A stretch of DNA of 64,000 nt, from the NCBI GenBank assembly GCA_004009845.1, contig RMBW01000048.1, positions 124,001 to 188,000 of the forward strand, read 5' to 3'. Shown here piece by piece: positions 25,192-36,324 of this stretch. Under the pieces are notes generated by a model. The model saw only the letters and a list, made by a program, of their open reading frames with translations, was not told the origin of the DNA and did no database searches. Origin of the DNA: Davidsoniella eucalypti (Eukaryota > Ascomycota > Sordariomycetes > Microascales > Ceratocystidaceae). Position 1 is the first letter of the stretch. Each line of letters opens with the position of its first letter. A program made the translations under genes and the position numbers.

Positions 25192-27603
25192 ATGATGGAG
25201 GTTTCATCAACGAGGTTATACCTAGGAAATCTCCCACGAAGCGGTCAGTTCTCTTTTTTATTTTATTTATTTTCTTTTTGAAACGAAATGAGCTACACAT
25301 AGCCCTCCTCTACGCATTTGTTTTCACTTTGTTTTTATTATTTACCCCACAAGTCGCCTATCGTCTAAAGTCTGACGATGACCTCATTGAACGACGCTTT
25401 GAAATTCCAACTAACTAATCAATAATTGTCGCAACAGCCACCAAGGAGGATGTTCAGTCACATTTTGCGCGCATGGCCGGTGAGATCACCGAAATTAAGC
25501 TGATGAGCGGCTTTGGTTTCATCGAATATAAGGATCCGATGGATGCCCGCGACGTCGTTCCCGGTAAGTTGAAAGAATAAAGAAATAAGAAGCAATATGC
25601 CGTGTTCCTTGTATTGATTGCTAACATGTCATCTAGCTTTCCGTAAGTCCCAACATCCATCATAACAGTCTTATCCCCCTCCGGTTCTTCTTTCGTCTTC
25701 CTTTTACTACGTATATCCAAGGACCAGCCAGCCCAGTATCGTTACTATCACTACCGATGATTATATCATACCACGGTCACGACACCCCTACCAGTCACCA
25801 CCCAAATCTTGGCATCAAAAAAAAGGAAGCATAAAAGACAGAATAAATACACGATAGAACAGCCCACCACATACATATCAAGAAACCGATGCTTCCAGTT
25901 CTAACTTCGCCAAGACGGCTCCGATTTCATGGGTGAGCGCCTCACCGTCCAGTTTGCCCGCGGCACCCGTCACCGAGAACCCAACAACGGCTTTACCCAC
26001 AGCGACCGCGCCATTCCTCGCCCTCGTCGGACCCCCCATCGTATGCAGATCAGCGGACTTCCCGGAGACACCAGTTGGCAGGTCGGTTGTCCCATGTTTT
26101 CATTTCCAAATACTTGAAGAAGCCAGGCAAAGAAGGGACTACAGAAGCAGAGGGACTGTTGAAAGTCTGTTCTTTTTCTTGTTGGTCTATTTCTTGCTTG
26201 GTTGGCTTTTCTCTGTCTTCACCATCCCAGGATCTTTACCGGACACCATACATCGCAATAGCAGCAAAATAAGCAGAAAAGAGAGGATCATACAATGCAG
26301 ACAAGCAGGCAGACAAGCTATCGGATTGGTTGCTAATCCTCGATCGACAACGCATCGATTACTTCTCTCCAATCCGATTTACTTTCAGCAGCTTGATGAC
26401 ATGGAGCTCGGATTCATTCTTCGGATATCTTCGACAACCCCGTCCATGTTTTGCTCCAACATTTTAGTTTCTGTGGTTTTCTCTTCTTTATGGCGCCTTT
26501 GTTGTTGCTCTTCGTTCTCCCTCTCTTGTTTCCCTGGATCTGGATCTTGCCTTGTTTATCTATTCACTCAAATCGTGGAGGCGACACAAATGGAGAGCGC
26601 CAGCTTGTCCTTTTTACCCTTTCTTGTCACATTGCCCACTCACTTCTATTCGCCAACTATGACGTCTTTTTGGAACATGCATTTCTCAAGATAACACATA
26701 ACTTACCGTCCTTCTTTCTTGTAGGATCTCAAAGATTTTGCGCGCCATTCTGGCCTTGACGTCATCTACTCGGAAATATCCCGTGACCCCGTTGGTCAAG
26801 GGTACGTATATTTGAAGCGTCTTCCACCTCTCCGGTACTACCTGTGTACTAATTTATGTGCTCTTCCCCATAGATTTGTCGAGTTTGACTGTGAAGCCGA
26901 TCTTCGCACTGCCGTCGAAAAACTCAATGGAAAAGAGTTTCGCAAACAGCTTGTAACATGTGTAGCTGATGTAAGTCCAATCACGCCGGCCCCGAGACGG
27001 GTAGTCACATGTAGCTAGTTGTCCACTTCACTTACACAGCCACTCTCCGTACTTTAGCCTCAGCCAGATGTTCCTCGCCCAATAGGTCGAGACTCACGTG
27101 GTCGCTCAAAATCACCCATGGCTCGAGGACGCCACAATGGACGTTATGGTCTTGGCCCCGGCCTCAATGGCCCAGGAGGCCCTAGCGGTCCAGGCGGCCC
27201 AGGCGGCCCAGGACCTGGCCCCAGTCCGAATCACTTCACCCACCACGGCCCGCCCAACGACTTCGATAGGCGTGGCCCTATGCCTCTGCGCGGGTACAGC
27301 CCACGTAGAGACAACTACAGAGACTCATATCGCGACCGCAGCCCACATCGTAGAGACTACTACGACGATCGGCGAGGTGGCTATCGTTCACCCATGCGCC
27401 GTGGCCCACTGCCGATGGAAGACTATGCACGCAGGCCATATGATGATCCATATCGTCGTGATTACGCTCCTCCTCCTCCTCCTCCCGACCTGTACGGTCG
27501 CCCTCCTATGTACGATCGGCCGCGGGACTACCCTCCACGCGATGCCGGATACCCGCCTCGTGAAGGCTATGCTCATCGCGAATACGAACGCCGTTATTGG
27601 TAG
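25192..27603 (+). CDS. SR-family splicing factor, two RRMs (Srp2/SRSF type)
   Basis: Seven exons: 25192-25243, 25438-25563, 25637-25642, 25915-26081, 26725-26801, 26874-26970, 27058-27603 (356 aa). RRM1 covers residues 8-80: RLYLGNLP is RNP2 and GFGFIEY is RNP1. RRM2 covers about 103-175 (MQISGLP, GQGFVEF). The second RRM has SWQDLKDF, the variant of SWQDLKD found in the pseudo-RRM of SRSF1-like proteins. The tail is rich in Arg/Gly, then Pro/Tyr/Arg/Asp (DRPRDYPPRD), with RS-type dipeptides. Exon 3 is only 6 nt; without it the conserved VVPAFHGSDFMGERL block is lost. Introns of 194, 272 and 643 nt are long for this window and could host regulated splicing. Role: pre-mRNA splicing or mRNA export, inferred from the family. 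Confidence 0.9.
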
Positions 27604-28380
27604 TTGGAAATAGCTATGATAACAGGAGTACTATCGACAGCACAGTGAAACTAAACTTTTAGTTTATATAAAGATGGAGAAATACTTTTCGAGCCATTTT
27701 GACAAGTTATAACTTGTCTACATACAACCATGAAAGTTATTAGCAAAACTTGAGTTTATTGTTTACATTTAAGATATAAAAATATATAGATATACATTGA
27801 TGTATGTATATTACAGCCAACATGTAGTAAAACATTCCCTGGAAAAAAAGACAAAAAGTAAGGTGTCGACAAATTTTATATTCGCACAGAAATCAAATCA
27901 TGAATACACAACAGAACAGAACACAGACAGACTCAATAAGACGTAATGTAGTCAAGGTTATAAAGAAAAAAAAAGGACAAGGGGGCTAGGCATATTGATA
28001 TGTAAGACAAGAAGAGAGGACATGGGATAGATTGTAGCCGGTGTCAGAACGTAAGAAAGTGAGAGAAAGATAAGCAGAAAGCTAAGTAAGAGCGGGCTTC
28101 ACGACAAGTGATGGCAAATAATATGGCATGTGCAACAAAGCATAAGAACACGCGTATAGTTGGTTGTATGTGAGAGAAGTAACTGTAAGTCTGTTACAAG
28201 TTGCGCAAAAGATATGATGGAGAGATAAAAGAGGCAAAGGATAGATAGACAAAGAGTAATGAGAAAAAGAAGAAGAAAAAAACCAAGTATATATGTAGCA
28301 TAAGAAGAAGGAAGTAAGGTATCAGTAAGTAGTATGGCAATATGAAGAAACAGGAAGAAGAAAAAGAAAAAAGAGGCAAG
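27604..28380. other. Convergent intergenic region
   Basis: 777 bp between two convergent genes, A/T- and purine-rich, containing the SR-gene 3' end (ATATAAAG, 27666). No gene seen. Confidence 0.3.
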
Positions 28381-28599
28381 TCAAGAACCACTTGATGACG
28401 GAGGAGGAGACAGTGACTGTGAAGGTTGCTGCTGCAGCTGTTGGTGTTGTGTTAGGGTTTGGTGCAATGAGAACGAAGGCGAATAGGAATGAGGACGCAG
28501 AACCGATGCTGAAGAAGAAGATGGTTGTTGTTGTTGTTGCACCGATGTTTTTGTAGGTTTCGTAGGGTCAGTAGAAGAAGATGAAGGCCGTATCTGATC
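28381..28599 (-). other. Open in-frame extension after PEX11 stop
   Basis: Directly after the PEX11 TAG the same frame stays open for 72 codons to a TGA at 28383-28381. The virtual product is low-complexity and coding-like in composition: runs of Ser, five Gln in a row, and mixed Gln/Pro/Ser (LQQQPSQSLSPPPSSSGS at the end). No peroxisomal targeting tripeptide is present at the end. It may be simply trinucleotide-rich 3' UTR. Confidence 0.3.
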
Positions 28600-29401
28600 C
28601 TAGTCGGCCAGCTTAGTCCACTGGGACGACACGTTGACTATGCTGCTAAGAATACCAGTGAGGCCGACGAGGCCGTCATCGAACTTGGCCCAGCCGAGAG
28701 CGGCAGCGGGCGCGGTGACATCGCACAGATCGCAGAAGATTTGAGTGCGAGCTTCGATGCGTTCACTGAGAGAAGAAGGGGAAATGTTAGCGAGAGAGAG
28801 AAAAGATACTAGACTAGACTGTTGGTGTAGTTGGTGATTGGTATAGGGCTACTTACCGGGTAATGTTCTTGTACTCGATGAGACCATCGGCCTCCTTCTT
28901 GTCGACGGTAGCAGCCCGCTCGTTCAGCAAGAACAGGCGGTAGGACGATCCCAAGGCGCTAACCAGCAGCGCAATACCCCAGAAGCGATTAGCTTCGCGG
29001 TTGCACACCTTGGCAGCAGCCAGCTTGCGGATGCCCATCGCATCGAGGACGGTAGCCGAGTCGAAAGTGAGATAGATGGCGAAAGCCAGGGAGCGTAGCA
29101 TGGTGAGATAGCGCAGTACGGGATCCTGAGTTTTGTTGCTGAGGACGACGAAGGCGTTGCGGAAATGCTCGATAGACTTGCCGGTACGCATGACTTTGCG
29201 GACCAGACTGAATTGGTCCTTCATGGACTCCCAGGGCTTGATCTGGGCCTTGGATCCGTTGGTTCGGAGGAGATACCAGGCGTAGAAACGGCCAAAGTAC
29301 TGTAGGCAACGCATTGTCTTGTCGCGGCCCATGTTGGTGGCCACGAACTTGAGGTAATGGCTCGCCGAAGGGTGGTGAGCGACAGTATCGACGATAGCCA
29401 T
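28600..29401 (-). CDS. PEX11: Peroxisomal membrane protein Pex11
   Basis: Exons complement(28857-29401) and complement(28600-28765), 236 aa, the same length as yeast Pex11. It elongates and divides peroxisomes and influences metabolite passage. The start is MAIVDTVAHHPSASHYLKFVATNMGRDK; residues 30-60 have the conserved RCLQYFGRFYAWYL amphipathic segment. Exon 2 encodes the membrane-associated C-terminal GILSSIVNVSSQWTKLAD. The 91-nt intron has a GTAAGT donor and a CTCTCAG acceptor, joining ITR to ERIEARTQIF. An upstream in-frame extension exists in the raw frame but the ATG at 29401 matches the family start. Confidence 0.95.
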
Positions 29402-32400
29402 CTTGACGGTATGTGCAGGATATAGATGGGTGGGGGAAGAGTTGAGAGTTGACTCTGGTTGGCCGGTTGACGGTGACAAGATAGGGCGGCTATCGGCTCG
29501 CGAAGGGCAAATCGAATGGGATCGACAGACAGGCTGGCAATGTATGTGTTTCTCGATCAAGGGTTTCCAGTCTTTTTTTCTAATTCAATCACTTCAGGGC
29601 GTGACGTATGTATGTAGGCGTGGGTGGCTTATTGTGATATCAGCAACAGAATCTCAGCCAGGAGATTAGCGAGAGATGGAAGAAGCAAAGAGAGATATAG
29701 AGATGGATAAAAGCGCGGCGAGGTAGCTAGATTGAGGGTCGTTTCAGAAGACGTGACTGGAGAAGACGAGAGACTGAAGAGCTCAAGAGAGTAGAGTAGG
29801 ATACGATGTTGTTTGTCGACTAGCGAGGCAAAACAAACGAAGAAGAACGAAGGGCTAGAGAAAATGACGCAAATTATCGGTCAGTCGAGATTCAAGACGA
29901 AGAAGAGAGAGGCGTATAAGAGGGCTTATGGGTGGAATTGGAATGGAATCAGACTAAGCAATCAAATGCGATAGCGATATGCAATGCAGCGAAAAATGCA
30001 GGTTCCGGTGCAGGTAATATTGCGACTTTGTGGTCTCTATACATACATCGTTGTATAGGGAAATACAGGGGGGGTTATCAGAAGCTATATAGAAGGAGGG
30101 AGGACTCACTAGAAAGATGGCGGATTTTAGAAGGGTCATTCAGAAGGACAAGGCCAGATTTAGCCGCGGCAACGTCTAAAAGACTGAGAAACAGAGAGAG
30201 AAATTCAACGAGACAAAATTGGATGGATTCTAGATTCAGGAACAAGCGAGGCGAAGGAGAAAAAAAGGAAGAAAAAAAAAGCGATTAATCGAAAACAGCA
30301 ATAAGATCGGGAAGAAAAGGTTAAAAAAAAAAGTGCATGTGAAATATGAGAGAGCCAGAGAATCAACCCATCGTCACTTTCTAGGTTTTTGTTTTTGTTT
30401 TTGTTTATTATAATACAGTCGTGTTTCCCATGTCTTTGATCTTCTATTGTTCCATATTCTTTGGTCACTCTCAAACAACATCAGGAAGAAATAAAAAACA
30501 CTCGGGCTTTCTTCCAAGTAATAGTACTATCCAATCTTGTTTATAAGCAGTTAGTTACAACTGGCTTTTGTTTGGCTTGCTTGGTTCCCGCTATGGCCTT
30601 TACAGCCCTTTTCTTTTTTTCTTTTCTTTTCGTTTTCTGAAGCAACCGGGGGGCCGAGGCAGGGGAGTTAGAAGGGCCATAGCCCACCGAGAAATCCGAT
30701 GTGATCAGTAAAGCAGAAAAAAGAGTGATAATTTGTAAGATTAGAGATGGGATTTCTGATCTAGAGCAAAAATAGAGAGTTGGTTGAACACGCGACACCG
30801 ATTTTTTTTGAGAGATTTAAGCCGGAAGCGGGTGTTGGTGAATTAATGCGGATAAAAAAGATTTGGAGATGGACTAGCAATAAGTATCACGAGATTTTTC
30901 AACTGAGTTTTGAGCCTCATTAGCAACAACACCAACTAGTTGCTTTTTAACAAGCCGAGGTTCACGCGTCAGGCGTTTGGTTGGGTGTTTACATAATAGG
31001 CACTAGGGGCTCGTAACATAGGAAGAGATGGGGGGCGGCCCAGCAAAAAGAGGCCAGAGTAACAGCTCTAAGGGCCAAGAGGGGACAAAGTTGGAGAACT
31101 CCCTCTCTTTAAGCTGTTGCTCTTGTTCTTGCGTTGCTAGGCGTAGCTGTGGGAGCTTTGATCGCTCGACAAGGGAGCAGCCGAGGAGACATGTGTTAGT
31201 GCAAACTCAAACGCAGGAGAACAGAAAAACGCGGGAGTTTGGAAAACGTGTTGCTGCGTCTGGAGCTTTGAGACGCAGCACGGCGTTTTGGAGTTAGTTG
31301 CGTTATCGCCGTTGCGTCTGGCTATTTGCTCTCGACGCCACCTGCTGCGTTTGGACGCCGTTTGACTTTTTTTCACTGTGGTGTACAGTTTTCCGTACTG
31401 TGGTGTTTTGTCTCAAAACTGAGGCTCTCCCAGGATGATTGTCCGGGGAGAAGAGAAGTCAGCCAGATCTATGTATATGTTATAGTTTATGTAACTCTTC
31501 TCTTCTTTTGGCTTCTGTTTTTAGAATCGGGCTAGAGACTCTCGACGAGCAAAGCACGTTGTCCTGGCTCTTCTTCCCCTCCAAAACGATAATACGTAGT
31601 GGTACACCAACTATACAGCTGTATAGCTGTGCTATCTAGAAATCTAGAAGCCGAACAATCCCCATTGCCCATAGCCCCCCACGCAGGCCAGGGAGACCTA
31701 CTAGCGCAAATCAACGTGTCCCGTGACCTGACCAGCAGAGTAGTAGTGTCCTGAATACATCAAGGGGTGCTCAAGCAGAGACAGAAAAGCAAAGCATATG
31801 CGTCCAATTGCAAGGAAAACCAAAGACAAGACAAGTCGGCACTTCTTCTTTGCTATCGACGCAACCTCTTGTGAGGCTCGTCCAGAAGGGGGTGTGTCAA
31901 TCATCTCGATGGACTACAACTATAGTGTGGGTAGCCATTGGTTCACGATAATCAGACTGCCGGCTGTTGTTCCGGGAAATTCTCTTTGTAGCCAGCCGAC
32001 GATTACTTGGGCACGACAAGATATCCTACAGGCATATTGCGTCCATGATAGCCTAAAAGACAGACGATTAAAACCTGGGGTAGGTTTGCAACGCTTAGCA
32101 AAGCCGGATTTGATTGGCTGGCCCCGGATAGACCCGCAGATACAGATATAAATATAATCACAATAAAACAAGAGCCGTGACTTGTAGTAGCAGTGTTTGT
32201 TATGCCGAGAAGTGACACGACACGGAAAACCCAGAGAAAAAAGAAAGAGATGCAAAAAATAGCTCTTCTCTTCATCAGCCAAAGTGTACGTTCTAGGCTC
32301 GACTCCAGCCAAATCCAGGAACTTTCAGGCTTCCTCCAGGCTTGGTTTCGTTCCTTGAATAGCCGCTCTGGCGGTAGATACAACTACGATTGCCATGGAG

Positions 32401-33593
32401 TCTAGACACTTTGCTTGTCAAAACCACCGTCGCATCGGCTCCTTTTAGGAACTAAGACCTGGCTTTCTAAGAAGACATGATACATGTGTGTATACATTAT
32501 AAGTCAATGTATGTATACACATATATAAGCTATGCCTTGAAACGAAGAATCAAAAGCTGTAAAAATTGAAAAACCCCAAAGAAAAAGGTCATGTGCCCTG
32601 TATCTCATCCCTATATCTCGTATGGTTCGAAACTGCGTCAGAGACTCTCAAACCCTGAACCCTCCTTTGGTGCTTCACCATGGCCTCCTGTTCTACGCCA
32701 CTTTATACGTCAACTCTAGAAAAGAAAGGAAAATATAGACACTCATGGCTATTGGGGGATCCTCCCGGGTAATAGAGGCATTGTCTTTTTTTATTTTTTA
32801 TTATAGCCAACACTACATAACAATAATCAAAGCTGGTGACAAGTCAAGTGACCTCTTTTGTCCTGTTTAATTTATTCTTTTTTTTCTCTCTATTATTTTC
32901 CATTCTTGGACGACTTTATCCCGGTTGGACATCCGAGGCAACCCAGCTAAATAAATTCGACGAGTTGAGTCTAGCTGTGGTTTTATATCTGTAGTTGTCT
33001 TTTCAGCTTAGAGCTCTCTATATTGCCAGTCCTGCAACAGGCACAACAAAAAGGGAAAAGAATCATGTATTAATAAAAGAAATAAAACACTGGCACTGCA
33101 GATGTGCTCCGTTTCCTTTATGCTTCTACAGACATACTTAGCTGTGCCGTGCCTATCCCATATACAATATACATATAGACATGCTTTGCTTCTATAGCCG
33201 GCATTGCTACAATGGCTGTCAGCTATCCGCTGCTGCTACGGCTGTTCGTCTGAAACCCTGAGCCTCCTGGAGAACGAACGCCTGTAGAAGCAAGCTCGAG
33301 ACTAGAGAAAGGCTGCTAAGAAGCTCCGCTGATCCATTGGCCCTTTCGAGTATAAAGCTAGCTCCAGCCACGGTTTGCCGTCTTCCGTTTTCCACCATTC
33401 GCTCTCCTTCTCCAATTACATTTCTCTGTTATCCGCTCCCGTCTTGCTTTATTTTTCTTCGTTGCTTTTTCCCCTCTCTTCCATCCGTCTTCGTTTCTCT
33501 CGTCTCCCTCTTCTCACAGTAGCAGCACCACTGCACAAGCCTGCTCTACGCCTACATCTCCAATAACTCCAGCCTCACGCTCTTCTACTCATC
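29402..33593. other. 4.2-kb intergenic region between divergent PEX11 and FBP1
   Basis: No gene supportable. Frames reach about 130 codons but show no family features. The 29.4-30.3 kb part is purine-rich in the plus strand (PEX11 leader side), and 32.8-33.6 kb is pyrimidine-rich, the FBP1 core promoter. A 10-bp hairpin lies at 31252-31280. Both flanking genes serve growth on non-sugar carbon sources, so shared upstream control is conceivable, though I identify no specific binding site. Confidence 0.4.
31252..31280. repeat. Perfect 10-bp hairpin
   Basis: TGCTGCGTCT at 31252-31261 is complementary to AGACGCAGCA at 31271-31280, with a 9-nt loop. Variants of GCGTYTGG recur within 100 bp on the right. 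Function unknown. Confidence 0.6.
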
Positions 33594-34763
33594 ATGGTCG
33601 GCGGTGCTCCTGGGTCCGAAATGGACATTGATACTCACATCATCACCCTAACCCGTTTCCTCACCGAGGAACAAGTCAAGCACAAAGAAGCCACCGGAGA
33701 TTTCACGTATGACGTCACCCAGCCCATCACCAACCCTTCTACTCGGCGTCATCTAAACTAACACACTCTTGTTTCCACTCTATAGTCTGCTGTGCCATGC
33801 CCTGCAATTCTCTTTCAAGTCCATTGCCTACTATATCCGTCGGGCCACTCTGGTCAACCTGACTGGCCTCGCCGGCTCCTCAAATACCACTGGCGACGAG
33901 CAGAAAAAGCTCGACGTCATCTCAAACGATCTCTTCATCGAGGCCATGCGCTCTTCTGGCAAGTGCGCTCTACTGGTCTCCGAGGAGGAAGAGAACGTCA
34001 TCTACTTCAAGGGAGACGGCAGTGCTCGCTACGCCGTCGCCTGCGATCCTATCGATGGAAGCTCCAACCTGGACGCCGGTGTCTCTGTCGGCACCATCTT
34101 TGCCATCCACAAGCTCTCCGAGGGCTCCAAGGGCACCGAGGGGGACATCCTCAAGCCCGGCACTGAGCTAGTAGCCGCTGGCTTCACCATGTACGGCGCC
34201 TCGGCCCAGCTAGTCATCACCATGAAGGGCGGCAGCGTCAACGGCTTCACGCTAGACAACGGTCTCGGCGAATTCATCCTGACCCATCCCGACATGCGCC
34301 TGCCCAAGGCACACCCCATCTACTCGGTCAACGAGGGTAACGCGCTGTACTGGCAGGACAACACCAAGAACTACTTCGAGTCTCTCAAGGCAGCACAGGA
34401 AAACGGAAAGCCCTACAGCTCGCGCTACATCGGAAGCATGGTGGCTGATGCGTACCGTACGCTGCTCTACGGCGGCATGTTTGCCTACCCAGCAGACAAG
34501 AAGAATCCCAAGGGCAAGCTGCGCATCCTGTACGAGTGTGCTCCTATGGCCATGGTCTTTGAGAATGGTAAGTCGCTCTAATCCACACCGTGTCCCACTT
34601 CCATTGTATCTAACACTCTTCTTTCTTTTCAGCTGGTGGCCAAGCTATCGACTCCAACATGAACCGTATGCTGGAAGTCGTGCCTGAGGATATCCACGAC
34701 CGGGCTGGTATCTTCATGGGCAGTTGGGACGAGATTGAGAAGGTCAAGTTGTTCCACAAGTAG
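33594..34763 (+). CDS. FBP1: Fructose-1,6-bisphosphatase
   Basis: Exons 33594-33706, 33786-34567, 34633-34763 (341 aa; yeast Fbp1 348). It hydrolyses fructose-1,6-bisphosphate in gluconeogenesis. Motifs: LTRFLTEEQ near residue 18; VSEEEEN near residue 100; the metal and substrate segment CDPIDGSSNLDAGVSVGTIF near 120; YGASAQLV near 165; and MVADAYRTLLYGGMFAYPADKK near 285. The last exon encodes AGGQAIDSNMNRMLEVVP. The N-terminus is MVGGAP and lacks the proline at position 2 that the yeast GID ligase reads, so glucose-induced removal, if any, would differ. Codon bias is high. Confidence 0.97.
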
Positions 34764-35133
34764 AGACTGAACATGATCTTGTTGCTACTAGTGCTGCCAC
34801 TTCTCTTTTGGTATAAGCGTTTTTGTTTGGACGGATGGAGGGCCAGGCTTCATTGTTTCTTTCATATGTATCTTTTTCTTCTTCTCGGATCTTTTGATGG
34901 CACTGGGTTAGTTATGTTCTTTTTCTATAGGTAACAGCCAACATGTAACGACTATGCTTCTTTGGTTTCTCTTGGTGTTTACTTGCTCGGCTTAGTGAAT
35001 GGCTTGCTTATTCGGCTAAAGGGAACATAATCGGTAGATGCCGGAACGGGTGCTAACTAGGTACAGCTCAAGGCAAGGGTAAGTAAGGGTTGTGTTGGTA
35101 CATTGACGGGGCAAGAGGAATAATACATAAATC
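34764..35133. other. FBP1 3' region
   Basis: 370 bp of T-rich 3' UTR and spacer before the retroelement. The frame after the FBP1 stop stays open for some 55 codons but reads hydrophobic Leu/Phe sequence expected from T-rich DNA. Confidence 0.3.
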
Positions 35134-35147
35134 TCACATTCCAATAT
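35134..35147. repeat. Target-site duplication, left
   Basis: TCACATTCCAATAT, identical to 36311-36324 and immediately outside the element on both sides. Confidence 0.8.
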
Positions 35148-36310
35148 TTATTTATTTTTATTTATTTATTTATCGTTTTACGTCTTTATGTGGATCACGT
35201 GGATCCGACCCTAGTGGATCGTTAGACGTCGAGAAACCCTAATGGTCCTCGAAGATCCCCCCATAATGGAGGTCCGAACTAAAACTAAAAAAAAAAAAAA
35301 AAAAACAGAAAACACAGAAAGCAAGAACAAATTTCGCATGGTGGAAGCAGTGGAGAATACAAGCAGCGCTAACCTGGCTAAACTTGTTTCTTCACTGTCC
35401 ACCTAGCAGGTTGTTTGAGACGCAAAGGAAAAGACCAGAGCGCTCAGGGTGCGAGGGAGATGCTCAAGGAGACAGCTATCGCGAGGTCGGTGTCGGGGGG
35501 TCGGGAGGAGGTCAAGCAGCATTAAGCTAAACTTTCTTCACAGCCGTCCCCCTAGTGGGTTGTTGGAAAACACAGTGGAAACCCAAAGTGTTTTCATTGT
35601 GAGGGAGCAACTCAAGGAGAAGCTATCACAGGTTTGTTTTGGCATAATCAAATGAAGTGCAAAGCACAACACAAGAAGAGCCGGGAATTGGTATGCACAA
35701 AGGAAAAGACCAGAGTGCTCCGGTGCGAGGGAGATGCTCAAGGAGACAACTATCGCGAGGTCGGTGTCGGGGGATCGGGAGGGGTCAAGCAGCATTATGC
35801 TAAACTTTCTTCACAGCCGTCCCCCTGGTGGGTTGTTAGAAAACACAGAGGAAACCCAATGTGTTTTCATTGTGAGGGAGCGACTCAAGGAGAAGCTATC
35901 ACAATTTGTTTTGGCATGATCAAATGAAGTGCAAAGCACAACAAAAGAAGAGCCGGAAATGTCGGGCAACTGGAACCTTCAAAGTGTTGCCCTCCGAGTG
36001 TGAGTGTGAATTCCTGAGCAGCGGAGATGAGGCTCGGGAGACCAGCGATCGCGAAAAGTGTAGAGAAAAGGGGGTGGGCGATCGTTGGTGAGAATGACCC
36101 TCCGAGAGAGGAAGAAACGGGCTCAAGGCCTCACAAAACGGAGCATCATGAAATAAATCAATAGATGCGAGAGAATGGACAGCGACATTGGTGATATGTG
36201 CTGGTCGCTCTTAAAAACCCACGACGAAGGGGAATTTTTCGTCTTTGGACAAAGGAGGAGGCACCGAAAACTCAAAGGTACCCCCCCGAGGGTTGTAGGA
36301 GGGAAGGTTG
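35148..36310 (-). mobile_element. Non-LTR-type retroelement, copy 2 (about 1.16 kb)
   Basis: The segment is flanked by a perfect 14-bp direct repeat. Read on the minus strand its 3' end is a (AAAT)n-like tail (plus strand TTTATTTATT just inside the left repeat), and its 5' end at 36310 is CAACCTTCCCTCCTACAACC, the same end as copy 1 near 15.85 kb. A variable-length target duplication with a simple A-rich tail is the mark of target-primed reverse transcription (LINE or SINE-like movement). No intact reverse transcriptase frame is present, so it is a truncated or non-autonomous copy. Internally it holds 275-bp tandem repeats. Confidence 0.7.
35360..35958. repeat. 275-bp tandem repeats inside the retroelement
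   Basis: Two near-complete units, 35424-35698 and 35699-35958, are about 90% alike by eye (each begins AAAGGAAAAGACCAGAG). A partial unit at 35360-35423 matches 35513-35571. Both full units share the block GTTTTCATTGTGAGGGAGC. Confidence 0.85.
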
Positions 36311-36324
36311 TCACATTCCAATAT
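36311..36324. repeat. Target-site duplication, right
   Basis: TCACATTCCAATAT, identical to 35134-35147, directly after the element end GGGAAGGTTG. Confidence 0.8.

Noticed and set aside
34761..34932. Open frame of about 55 codons after the FBP1 stop
   Set aside because: Product is Leu/Phe-rich as expected of T-rich UTR, and ends without a targeting signal.
35820..35927. CFHCEGATQ resemblance to a Gag zinc knuckle on the plus strand
   Set aside because: Lacks the His and final Cys at the right spacing, and the tail and duplication put the element on the minus strand.
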